Shown piece after piece: positions 1 through 5,987 of a DNA stretch of 7,358 nucleotides. A model generated the notes under the pieces. It was not told the DNA's origin, searched no databases, and saw only the letters and a list, made by a program, of their open reading frames with translations. Position 1 is the first letter of the stretch. Each line of letters starts with the position of its first letter. Where the stretch lies: NCBI GenBank assembly GCA_964395915.1, contig CAYNDB010000119.1, forward strand, positions 1 through 7,358. Reading direction: 5' to 3'. This DNA is from CAYNDB01 sp964395915 (lineage in GTDB: Bacteria > Nitrospinota_A > UBA7883 > JAJRTC01). The position numbers and the translations under genes were made by a program.

Positions 1-1239
1 CTTACACAGGAAGCGTTTTCAAAACGTTCCCGCTCGGAGCAATGGGTCGAAAAATTCGCGCGGGTTTACACTCCCGTGGTCATGGGGCTTGCCCTGGGTT
101 TCATGCTTGTTCCGCCGCTCGCTTTTGGCGGGATGTGGGAGGATTGGTTTTACCGGGCGCTGGTGTTGCTGGTGATCGCGTGTCCCTGCGCTCTTGTCAT
201 CTCCACTCCTGTGAGTGTTGTCGCCGCGCTGACGTCTTCCGCGCGTAACGGCGTGCTTATAAAAGGTGGGACGTATATGGAGGCGCCCGCCCGGCTGGAA
301 GCTGTTGCCCTCGACAAAACCGGCACGTTAAGCGAAGGTAAACCCTCTGTTGTGGACATCGTTCCGCTTTCCGACCACGATGAAAAGGAATTGCTGGAGC
401 GCGCCGCCGCCATCGAGGCGCATAGCGGGCATCCATTGGCAAGGGCGATAGTGGAACACGCACAAAAGCTTGGCATTGCGATACGTCCCGCCAAGGATCA
501 TCAAGCCATTCGCGGCAAAGGGGCAACCGGCCGTTTTAACGGGGATCGGTATTGGCTGGGGTCGCACCGTTTTCTAGAGGAGCGGGGCCAGGAAACAGAA
601 GAAGTCCACCAAATGCTGGAAGCCATGACTAAGGAGGGGAGCACTGTTGTGGTCGTGGGAAATGATACGCATGTGTGCGGTTTTATCTCCATATCCGATA
701 CGATAAGGCCGGAGGCCAAAAAGACTATCCAGGACATGCGGGGGGCGGGTGTAAAACACATAGTTATGTTAACAGGCGATAACGAAGGAGCCGCAAAAGC
801 TGTCGCCAAAGGACTCGGCATAGACGAAGTTCAGGCCGAGTTACTTCCGGCGGATAAAATAGCGGCGGTGGATAGCCTGGTTGCCCGTTATAACTCGGTG
901 GCGATGGTTGGCGATGGGGTGAACGACGCTCCCGCAATGGCCAGAGCCACTTTAGGAATAGCCATGGGGGCGGCTGGAAGTGACGCCGCGATTGAGACAG
1001 CCGATATCGTTCTCATGTCCGACGATCTTTCAAAGCTACCGTGGCTCATCCGGCATTCGAGCCGGACATTGTCTGTCATCAGACAGAATATCGGTTTTTC
1101 ACTTTCCGTTAAAGTTGTGTTTGTAGTTCTGACTTTTCTTGGCCATGCTTCATTATGGGCCGCCATCGCCGCCGACATGGGAGCCTCTCTCCTTGTGATA
1201 TTCAACGGTTTGAGGCTTTTGAATGGACGTTCACAATAA
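1..1239 (+). CDS. zntA: Zn/Cd/Pb-transporting P1B-2 ATPase, C-terminal part (5'-truncated by window edge)
   Basis: Inner-membrane pump that uses ATP to export divalent soft metals. Only the last 412 residues are present; the frame is open from base 1, so the internal Met/Val codons near 76-84 are not the start. Counting from the first codon: the metal-path motif C61-P62-C63 lies in a hydrophobic segment; the phosphorylated Asp is D105 in DKTGT; the nucleotide-domain His-Pro is H144-P145; TGDN is at 258-261 and GDGVND at 304-309. After the last cytoplasmic domain, K371 in the seventh and D392-x-G394 in the eighth membrane segment are the residues that define the Zn/Cd/Pb subclass (P1B-2), as opposed to the Cu subclass. 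All catalytic motifs are intact. No regulator is visible beside it within the window. The symbol zntA (equally cadA) is by subclass only; which metal dominates cannot be read from sequence. Confidence 0.93.
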   Translation, partial: LTQEAFSKRSRSEQWVEKFARVYTPVVMGLALGFMLVPPLAFGGMWEDWFYRALVLLVIACPCALVISTPVSVVAALTSSARNGVLIKGGTYMEAPARLEAVALDKTGTLSEGKPSVVDIVPLSDHDEKELLERAAAIEAHSGHPLARAIVEHAQKLGIAIRPAKDHQAIRGKGATGRFNGDRYWLGSHRFLEERGQETEEVHQMLEAMTKEGSTVVVVGNDTHVCGFISISDTIRPEAKKTIQDMRGAGVKHIVMLTGDNEGAAKAVAKGLGIDEVQAELLPADKIAAVDSLVARYNSVAMVGDGVNDAPAMARATLGIAMGAAGSDAAIETADIVLMSDDLSKLPWLIRHSSRTLSVIRQNIGFSLSVKVVFVVLTFLGHASLWAAIAADMGASLLVIFNGLRLLNGRSQ

Positions 1240-1305
1240 TTGGTGTGGTGCCTTGTTACGTTGACTTTCATGCTCATGACTCCCCGTTTTTGCGTGTCGT
1301 TTTAC

Positions 1306-1365
1306 GGACACCACTTATGAGAAGCTAGGGGTTTTACTTCCACCAATGGTAAGTGCGCGGTGTCC
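1306..1365. repeat. Interrupted inverted repeat, about 12 bp arms
   Basis: The left arm GGACACCACTTA (1306-1317) pairs with TAAGTG (1350-1355) and GTGTCC (1360-1365). A 4-base bulge on the right arm separates the two blocks, and the loop is 32 bases. Inside the loop, GAAG (1321-1324) can pair with CTTC (1337-1340). No T-run follows, so a simple terminator is unlikely. A structured RNA, a relic of a mobile-element end, or a protein-binding site are open possibilities. Confidence 0.45.
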
Positions 1366-1410
1366 AAATGGAGCGCGATCCGTTTGTTTCGGCGTATGAC
1401 ATAAGTGTTA

Positions 1411-1437
1411 GGTTATACTTTACAGGCGCAGGTTATA
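1411..1437. repeat. Direct repeat GGTTATA, 20-bp period
   Basis: GGTTATA occurs at 1411-1417 and again at 1431-1437, start to start 20 bases, which is about two helical turns. The second copy runs into GTTATAAC, a perfect 8-base palindrome (1432-1439). The first copy overlaps a possible -10 box (TATACT). This spacing would suit an operator half-site pair about 100 bases before the gene at 1530, but the repeat is short and could be chance. Confidence 0.3.
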
Positions 1438-1449
1438 ACGTTCTGCTCG

Positions 1450-1483
1450 AAGATGATGTGTGAGTGCGCAATATTATCATCTT
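1450..1483. repeat. Inverted repeat in leader of the gene at 1530
   Basis: AAGATGAT (1450-1457) and ATCATCTT (1476-1483) are exact reverse complements around an 18-base loop. If transcription starts near 1425, this hairpin would lie in the 5' leader, about 45 bases before the start codon. No T-run follows directly. Confidence 0.35.
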
Positions 1484-1529
1484 TCCGACCGACCCCCTTT
1501 TGCAGGACCTTTATTTGAAAGGATAAATT

Positions 1530-2336
1530 ATGTTTGGAACCGTCAAGGCGTTCCCTTTTTTCGTATTGGCTCTGTTTATGTTTATGAGCGTGGGAACGGC
1601 TGAGGCGAAGCATTTGAAACTCTACACTTATGATATTCCTGAGGTGGGGGCGACGCAAGTGACGTACACCTTCGACCATATATCAGGCCCGAAAGCGGGA
1701 TACGAAAGCGGGAACCCGACCCTCCATGAAGTCGAAATCGAACGCACGATTACAAAACACTGGCTTCAGTCGATCTATATTGATTATGATTACGCCCCCT
1801 CCATTGACGGGCATCCGGAAATCAGCGAAGTATCCGCTCTTAAAACGGAGTTCAACTTCACATTTTCAGAGAAAGGCAGACAATTTGTCGATTTTCGTTT
1901 GAATATCGAGCTTGCCAAAGCGATGAAGAACAAGATTACCGCGTACGGCGAGTCGAAAGTCGCTGATACAGCTGAGTTCAGGTTCATCTTCGAAAAAAGC
2001 TTTGAGTGGTTCTCTATTGTCCTCGGCCCAATGCTTGTGAAGGATATCGCCGGCCCTGGGGAACTTTCCGGATGGACGTACGGCTATGCGAACGCAATAT
2101 TGATGAGTATAAACGACAAAGTGGGTTTTGGGCTTGAGTTTCATGGTTTCATGGGGGAAGCTCAAAATTTGAGATTCGCTAACCGGCAAAACCACACCAT
2201 CGTTCCGAATTTCGATATTGCCGTAACAAGAGCTCTCACAGTTAGCGTGGGCGCAGGATTCAGCCTGACGGATGTCACGGACGATTTTACTTTCAGATCC
2301 TCGCTTCAGTATGTTTTTGGGCCGAGCGATGGCTGA
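1530..2336 (+). CDS. Predicted outer-membrane beta-barrel protein, function unknown
   Basis: 268 residues. A signal peptide is clear: a short Lys-containing start, a hydrophobic core at about residues 8-22, and a TAEA cleavage site after A26. The mature part is made of alternating polar and apolar strands typical of barrels, for example a strand pair around residues 85-120 with Tyr/Asp-rich turns, and a C-terminal strand region at about 232-264. The last residues are not the usual terminal Phe; the final strand appears to be SSLQYVFG, followed by four residues. The start is supported by GAAAGGA at 1517-1523, six bases before the ATG. The opening of the mature part (KLYTYDIPEVGATQV) resembles small barrel proteins often found near metal-efflux genes, but I cannot assign a named family. 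There is a 148-base gap to the OprB-like gene downstream, so a shared transcript is possible but unproven. No haem motif and no cysteine pairs are seen. Confidence 0.75.
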   Translation: MFGTVKAFPFFVLALFMFMSVGTAEAKHLKLYTYDIPEVGATQVTYTFDHISGPKAGYESGNPTLHEVEIERTITKHWLQSIYIDYDYAPSIDGHPEISEVSALKTEFNFTFSEKGRQFVDFRLNIELAKAMKNKITAYGESKVADTAEFRFIFEKSFEWFSIVLGPMLVKDIAGPGELSGWTYGYANAILMSINDKVGFGLEFHGFMGEAQNLRFANRQNHTIVPNFDIAVTRALTVSVGAGFSLTDVTDDFTFRSSLQYVFGPSDG

Positions 2337-2352
2337 ATGTAACGGTAACGAA

Positions 2353-2379
2353 AATCCGGCGTTTGCGCTTGGCGGAATT
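2353..2379 (+). terminator. Hairpin after the barrel gene, possible weak terminator
   Basis: A stem-loop can form 17 bases after the stop of the barrel gene: AATCCG pairs with CGGAATT (one bulged A), with an inner GCG/CGC stem and a TTTG loop. No T-run follows on the plus strand, so it may be an mRNA-stabilising hairpin rather than a true intrinsic terminator. Confidence 0.3.
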
Positions 2380-2484
2380 GAAAAATAAATTCTATATTTA
2401 CAGCATGCAAAATGGGTTTTAAACTCCTTTAGTTGTTGTTTTTTCTGATATAGTTAAAAAAATTTAGCCATTTAACAGCATATA

Positions 2485-3690
2485 ATGGAATCGCTTAAGC
2501 TTGGATTTTCGACATTTCTGGTGTTGTTCTTCTCGCTATTTTTGTCCGCCAACGATGCGTTTTCAGATACGTCTGATGAACGGACAGTAACTCAGGAACA
2601 TCCCGGAATAGGCATCTTGCCGAGCGATATCGACCTGATCGAATCCTCCTCATGGCAGGGCTCAAACGGGTTTGAATTTTCAGGCGGCGTAACCTCTTTG
2701 TTTCAAAGCACGTCAGGCGTCTCGTCGAGCGACACCAAAGACCAGACAGATTTTTCCTACACGGTAGATCTTGAGCTTATCTACAACCACGATGAGCGAT
2801 ATTACGTGGTGATCGCGATGGAGGCGGGCGAGGGCAATGGAATAAATGACAACTTTCCTTCCGACATAGAGCCCAATTATGATCCTTACCACTCGTCCGC
2901 AAAAGGTTATCAGGATGTGATTATATCTCAGGTGTATATCGAAGGGCTTTTTCTTGATAAAAGTTTTGTCGTTAACATCGGTAAAATGGACGTCCACGCT
3001 CTCTATGACAACAACGCATTAGCTTCCGATGAAACTACAAACTTTATTTCCGGAGCTTTTGTCCGCGCCGTTGGCACGGTTGGACGTGAGCTGAATAAGT
3101 ATTACAGCCCTGCGGTAAGGCTATTGTACTCACCTATCACATGGCTTGAGGCTCAGGCTATTTACTCGCATTCAGGCGTGGACGATCTTACCAACAACCC
3201 GTTCATGGTATTCCAGCTGGCGGTGAAGCCCGGGTTTGGTGATTTGGAAGGCAATTACAGAGCCTATGTCACATACGATGGCCGGAACTACGAAGATGAA
3301 TCTGGCGCCTATAAAGGCGATGTATTGTACGGGTTTAACTTCGACCAGTATGTGACCGATCATATTGGTATTTTCTTTCGCTATGCGACTCATGACAATT
3401 CCCTGCTGGTCAACAGGGTCGTCTCGATGCTCTCCGGCGGAGTCACTCTCTCGGCCGGCTTGTGGGGCAGGGCGGATGATCTTCTGGGAATCGGATACGC
3501 TCAACTAGAAGCCAACGACAGGCTCAAGCCTCCTTTTGACGAGGGGCAGACCGTTTGGGAGATATATTACAATGCTCGTATCAACTCCCTGCTTTCAATC
3601 ACACCAGACCTGCAGTTTCATAAGAATCTGCCAAGAGAAGAAAAAAGATCGGTGGTGATCTATGGGCTGCGTGTTCAAGCTGATTTTTAA
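2485..3690 (+). CDS. OprB-like outer-membrane porin (carbohydrate-selective porin family)
   Basis: 401 residues, the normal length for this family. The signal peptide has its hydrophobic core at about residues 8-22 and likely cleavage after AFS (S27). Around residues 164-190 is a GKMDV...YDNN...ASDETTNF block, which matches the GK-D-x-NDFFD-x-N and N-D-x-T-x-F pattern of OprB-type porins. The last 44 residues match the family's closing strands: WEIYYN, a middle ITPDLQF (372-378), then V-I-Y-G-L-R-V-Q-A-D-F ending in Phe401, the signal for BAM insertion. Such porins let small solutes, classically sugars, cross the outer membrane; the substrate here is unknown. An in-frame TAA lies 12 bases before the ATG, so no upstream ATG, GTG or TTG start is possible. 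No Shine-Dalgarno sequence is seen before the ATG, and a TATAAT overlaps it, so the translation signal is odd. There is no cysteine in the mature part. Confidence 0.72.
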   Translation: MESLKLGFSTFLVLFFSLFLSANDAFSDTSDERTVTQEHPGIGILPSDIDLIESSSWQGSNGFEFSGGVTSLFQSTSGVSSSDTKDQTDFSYTVDLELIYNHDERYYVVIAMEAGEGNGINDNFPSDIEPNYDPYHSSAKGYQDVIISQVYIEGLFLDKSFVVNIGKMDVHALYDNNALASDETTNFISGAFVRAVGTVGRELNKYYSPAVRLLYSPITWLEAQAIYSHSGVDDLTNNPFMVFQLAVKPGFGDLEGNYRAYVTYDGRNYEDESGAYKGDVLYGFNFDQYVTDHIGIFFRYATHDNSLLVNRVVSMLSGGVTLSAGLWGRADDLLGIGYAQLEANDRLKPPFDEGQTVWEIYYNARINSLLSITPDLQFHKNLPREEKRSVVIYGLRVQADF

Positions 3691-3763
3691 ACTGCCAGAA
3701 CGGGCTGACCGTATCGCAAGAGCGCTGATCGTTATTTCCCATTTATGAAGTCTATTGAGCGGC

Positions 3764-3769
3764 TATAAT
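3764..3769 (+). promoter_or_regulatory. Possible -10 box for the CYCXC gene
   Basis: A perfect TATAAT lies 76 bases before the CYCXC start codon. No clear -35 box is present at 16-18 base spacing, so this is either a weak or activator-dependent promoter, or chance in AT-rich DNA. Confidence 0.3.
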
Positions 3770-3845
3770 AATCTGATAACCTTTTTGACTTTTTCGCGTC
3801 ATTTATCGGCGCGTTTTTCAGAAACTATTATGGGAGTGTGGTCAC

Positions 3846-4265
3846 ATGAAAAGAATTATTACTCTATTACTCATTTTTTCTATCGCATATTTTGTTGGAA
3901 ACGCCGCCGCCCAGTCAAAAAAACTTGCCGCGGAAATGATACAGAAATCGCTTCTGGAAGCTAAGACAACGCAGGAAACCAAACCTATTTTAGATCCGGC
4001 GATTTATGCTCGTGAATTTACCCAGCACAGAGCATACCAGATCGCCAAGGAGATACCGCATGTTCTCGACAAGCTTTTTTGCTACTGTTATTGCGCGATA
4101 AACCCACGGTTTAAGCATAAGAGCCTTAAAACCTGCTATACAGGCAACCATGCCGCCGAATGCGGAGTGTGTATGCGTGAAGCGTTTATTGCGAAGCAGA
4201 TGACAGACGATGGCAAAACTCCTGAACAGATCGCCACCGTGTTTAAGGATATGTACGCCAAGTAG
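3846..4265 (+). CDS. CYCXC-family secreted cysteine protein (PCYCGC-like)
   Basis: 139 residues. The N-terminus is a signal peptide: MKR, a hydrophobic core at residues 4-18, cleavage near NAAA/Q22-23. The core motif is C79-Y-C81-Y-C83, followed by H91-K-S-L, C97, H102 and C106-x-x-C109, then a helical tail. This order (CYCxC, H-x-SL-x-C, C-x-x-C, and a G-K-T-P-E-Q-I helix) is that of the CYCXC (seleno)protein / PCYCGC-motif family, whose biochemical role is not established. Six cysteines plus two histidines suggest metal binding or thiol redox work in the periplasm, which is inference. All six are ordinary Cys codons, so this member does not use selenocysteine at these sites. GGGAG (3832-3836), nine bases before the ATG, supports the start. 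It follows the OprB-like gene by 155 bases and faces the cytochrome-porin gene across a terminator hairpin. CxxC is not followed by His, so it is not a c-type haem site. Confidence 0.8.
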   Translation: MKRIITLLLIFSIAYFVGNAAAQSKKLAAEMIQKSLLEAKTTQETKPILDPAIYAREFTQHRAYQIAKEIPHVLDKLFCYCYCAINPRFKHKSLKTCYTGNHAAECGVCMREAFIAKQMTDDGKTPEQIATVFKDMYAK

Positions 4266-4312
4266 CCTTAGCTGATCCAGATGTTTTTTCTACAAACGAA
4301 AAACGCCGAACC

Positions 4313-4349
4313 GGACCCCGTTATGAAGGGGGGTTCATAACGGGGGTCC
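4313..4349. terminator. Strong hairpin between convergent genes, probable bidirectional terminator
   Basis: A 15-base arm (4313-4327, beginning GGACCCCG) pairs with 4334-4349 around a GGGGGG loop, with one extra G in the right arm. It sits midway between the stop of the CYCXC gene (4265) and the stop of the cytochrome-porin gene (4374). On the minus strand a short T-run follows (complement of 4299-4303); on the plus strand the tail is only mildly T-rich. Termination is therefore better supported for the minus-strand gene. Confidence 0.7.
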
Positions 4350-4373
4350 CATTCAGCTTAATTTCTAAAGAAT

Positions 4374-5582
4374 TTAGAATCCGGCGGTCGCCGCGGCGAA
4401 CACACCACTGGAATCAAAGTCGGTTCCAGAAGCGTTGGTGTATTTGCTCTGGGCATATTCAACTTGCACCTTTACGTTCGGTTGAAGATACCAAATCAAA
4501 CTTGCCACCATTTGGGTCGTCTCCTTGTCGGAATCCTGCACATCGTTGAAATCGTACCGGACAACACCAAGAATGTTCTCAACCAAGGGATAAATGGCTT
4601 CAATGGTGCCGCTGTTTACTTCAAGATCGCTGCCCGCTGCCTGCCCTTGTGTGAACAAGTTATATGATCCCACCAGATTGAGCCCGGCGAAATTCAGGTC
4701 CACGCTGATACCAGACGCATCGGCGTTCTGCCTTTCGGTCTGAGTGTCACCGGTCCGGTCATGCTTGTATACAAACCCAAGGCTTTGACCCTGCCAGTTT
4801 AAATACGCCCATCCGTAATAAGCGCCAACATTGTCGTCCGCTTCTTCGACGCTGTCGTTACCCGCTCCGATAGCGTATTGAATAGAATAGTCTCCATAAT
4901 CGCGCACTCCGTTAACCTCGGCTCCGGAATTCGTGAAACTTGCTCCACACGCTGAACACGTATATACGCCACCGCCGTGTCCGCCATGTCCGCCGCCAGC
5001 TCCAAGCTGTATGAGATAATTGTTTATTGTGAGCCTACGGGTGCTTGAAAGGAACGGCAGATCCACAGACATTACACCGAGCTTTACGTTAACCGCCGCG
5101 TCTGCAACAATATCCATAAATGACATATTGTATAGCCCCAATGTCGTTTCATCGTCGCCGGCCACCATGTGCGCGAAATACGATACACGCGGCGCAAGTG
5201 TGCCCGCTGAATATATCAGCAGTGAGCCTGCGTCAAAACTGGAATCTTTTGACTTAGATGCCACCGGGCCCATACCCATGTCCATTTCCATCTCTTTGTC
5301 AACGTTCTCGTAAACTGCGCTTCCTACAAATCCGAGAGTCTGGGGCTGTTCCCATATGTATTTGCCTGTATCCCCTTCCATGCGGTATCCGTTGATCCGG
5401 AATTTTGTGCCGAAATCATTGAGTTTGGGGAAAGCGGTGTGACACAACGTACATTCCGCTTCATACTGTTTTGCAAATGCAGGTACCGCTGAGGCTTCGT
5501 TACTACCAAGCGGTATAGATAATAGAAAAAATAAAACGATTAAAAAAACAAACTTCTCCTTGCGAATACTGATGCTTCTCAT
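4374..5582 (-). CDS. Fused monoheme c-type cytochrome / outer-membrane porin (Cyc2-like)
   Basis: 402 residues. The signal peptide has its hydrophobic core at about residues 11-25 and an ASA cleavage site after A32. The mature protein opens with PAFAKQYEAECTLCH, a single c-type haem site with C44, C47 and H48, then FPKLNDFG and F-R-I-N-G-Y-R-M68. M68 is a candidate second haem ligand. The rest, about residues 75-402, is strand-rich, with aromatic girdles, Asp/Asn turns and a terminal Phe402, as in outer-membrane barrels. This layout is that of Cyc2-type porin-cytochromes, which in iron oxidisers pass electrons across the outer membrane. Related proteins occur in organisms not known to oxidise iron, so the electron donor is open. 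Two unusual parts: a Met-rich run (M98, M100, M102, M104), and a Gly-His run (H199, H202) followed by C209-S-A-C212 with no His, so not a second haem site. AGGAGG lies just before the ATG, giving a strong start. No other haem protein or maturation gene is in view. Confidence 0.82.
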   Translation of the reverse strand: MRSISIRKEKFVFLIVLFFLLSIPLGSNEASAVPAFAKQYEAECTLCHTAFPKLNDFGTKFRINGYRMEGDTGKYIWEQPQTLGFVGSAVYENVDKEMEMDMGMGPVASKSKDSSFDAGSLLIYSAGTLAPRVSYFAHMVAGDDETTLGLYNMSFMDIVADAAVNVKLGVMSVDLPFLSSTRRLTINNYLIQLGAGGGHGGHGGGVYTCSACGASFTNSGAEVNGVRDYGDYSIQYAIGAGNDSVEEADDNVGAYYGWAYLNWQGQSLGFVYKHDRTGDTQTERQNADASGISVDLNFAGLNLVGSYNLFTQGQAAGSDLEVNSGTIEAIYPLVENILGVVRYDFNDVQDSDKETTQMVASLIWYLQPNVKVQVEYAQSKYTNASGTDFDSSGVFAAATAGF

Positions 5583-5610
5583 AGCTCCTCCTCAAAAATT
5601 CAAAGATCCC

Positions 5611-5638
5611 GTTGTAACGCCTCACCTGCGGTAGTCAA
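5611..5638 (-). promoter_or_regulatory. Possible sigma-70-type promoter of the cytochrome-porin gene
   Basis: On the minus strand TTGACT (5638-5633) and TACAAC (5616-5611) are 16 bases apart. They would start a transcript about 20 bases before the start codon, with the AGGAGG site inside the short leader. The -35 matches well and the -10 differs at two positions. Confidence 0.35.
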
Positions 5639-5750
5639 AGCTTCAAATGAATCTAATACTTACACACAGGTAAATTAGCTCATACATCTTTACTTATGAT
5701 GCTTCCAAGTATAAACACTGTATATCTTAATTTGTTCCATTTTATTGAAG

Positions 5751-5759
5751 TTATCCACA
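5751..5759 (+). other. Single perfect DnaA-box match
   Basis: TTATCCACA is identical to the strong DnaA-box consensus. A one-mismatch copy, TGATCCACA, lies on the other strand at 5874-5882. Both are in AT-rich DNA. Two sites without dnaA/dnaN nearby do not make an origin; a DnaA-responsive control site or chance are the likelier readings. Confidence 0.25.
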
Positions 5760-5774
5760 GTATTTTTATAGTCG

Positions 5775-5800
5775 ATTGATTCCCAAATATGAGAATCGAT
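5775..5800. repeat. Imperfect palindrome, candidate operator
   Basis: ATTGATTC (5775-5782) and GAATCGAT (5793-5800) are inverted repeats with one mismatch around a 10-base AT-rich centre. The arm centres are 18 bases apart, a spacing that suits a dimeric regulator. It sits about 195 bases before the cytochrome-porin start codon. No known operator consensus is matched. Confidence 0.3.
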
Positions 5801-5987
5801 GTTTGTAAATTGGTTGCGGAAAAATTTTAAGGTCTAACCCACTAATTCTACAGTAGTTACAACTTTAAATCTGTGTGGATCACCCTTCCGGCAAGGCTCC
5901 ATATTCCCTATATAGCAGAAATTTTTCCATAAAAAAAAACTGGTAATAAAGCCATGTTAAGCTCTATCTTTTTCCACTTTTATGATT

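Larger units (their letters stand above)
1240..1529. other. Non-coding intergenic region with repeats
   Basis: No convincing gene was found between the ATPase and the next plus-strand gene. The stretch holds a long interrupted inverted repeat (1306-1365), a 7-base direct repeat (1411-1417 and 1431-1437), and an 8-base inverted repeat (1450-1483). A TATACT hexamer at 1414-1419 could be a -10 box for the gene at 1530, but no good -35 lies at normal spacing. No clear terminator with a T-run follows the ATPase. Confidence 0.6.
5583..5987. other. AT-rich intergenic region
   Basis: About 400 bases with no gene that I can support on either strand; all frames are broken by frequent stops. It holds a possible promoter for the cytochrome-porin gene (5611-5638), a perfect DnaA-box match (5751-5759), and an imperfect palindrome (5775-5800). 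It is much richer in A and T than the flanking genes, which is usual for a long divergent or regulatory spacer, or for DNA in which an older gene has decayed. Confidence 0.6.

Noticed and set aside
76..84. GTG/ATG codons that could begin a shorter left ATPase
   Set aside because: The frame is open to base 1 and the upstream residues (RSRSEQWVEKFARVYTP) are normal P1B ATPase sequence, so the gene is cut by the window edge.
1270..1320. Insertion-sequence end
   Set aside because: The segment has a terminal-repeat look, but no transposase gene, no matched distal end and no target duplication are seen.
1407..1413. GTTAGGT, matching the integron attC core GTTRRRY
   Set aside because: No partner RYYYAAC core lies at the right place or orientation, and there is no cassette structure.
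3755..3964. 69-residue open frame overlapping the CYCXC start
   Set aside because: It overlaps the signal-peptide part of a clearly better gene in another frame and shows no protein-like features.
4080..4096. Possible selenocysteine site in the CYCXC protein
   Set aside because: Some family members carry selenocysteine, but all motif positions here are TGC or TGT and no in-frame TGA occurs in the gene.
4947..4958. Second haem site in the cytochrome-porin (CSAC)
   Set aside because: The CxxC is followed by Gly, not His, so it cannot be a standard c-type haem site.
5583..5987. Replication origin
   Set aside because: Only one perfect and one near DnaA box, no 13-mer cluster, and no dnaA, dnaN or gidA genes nearby.
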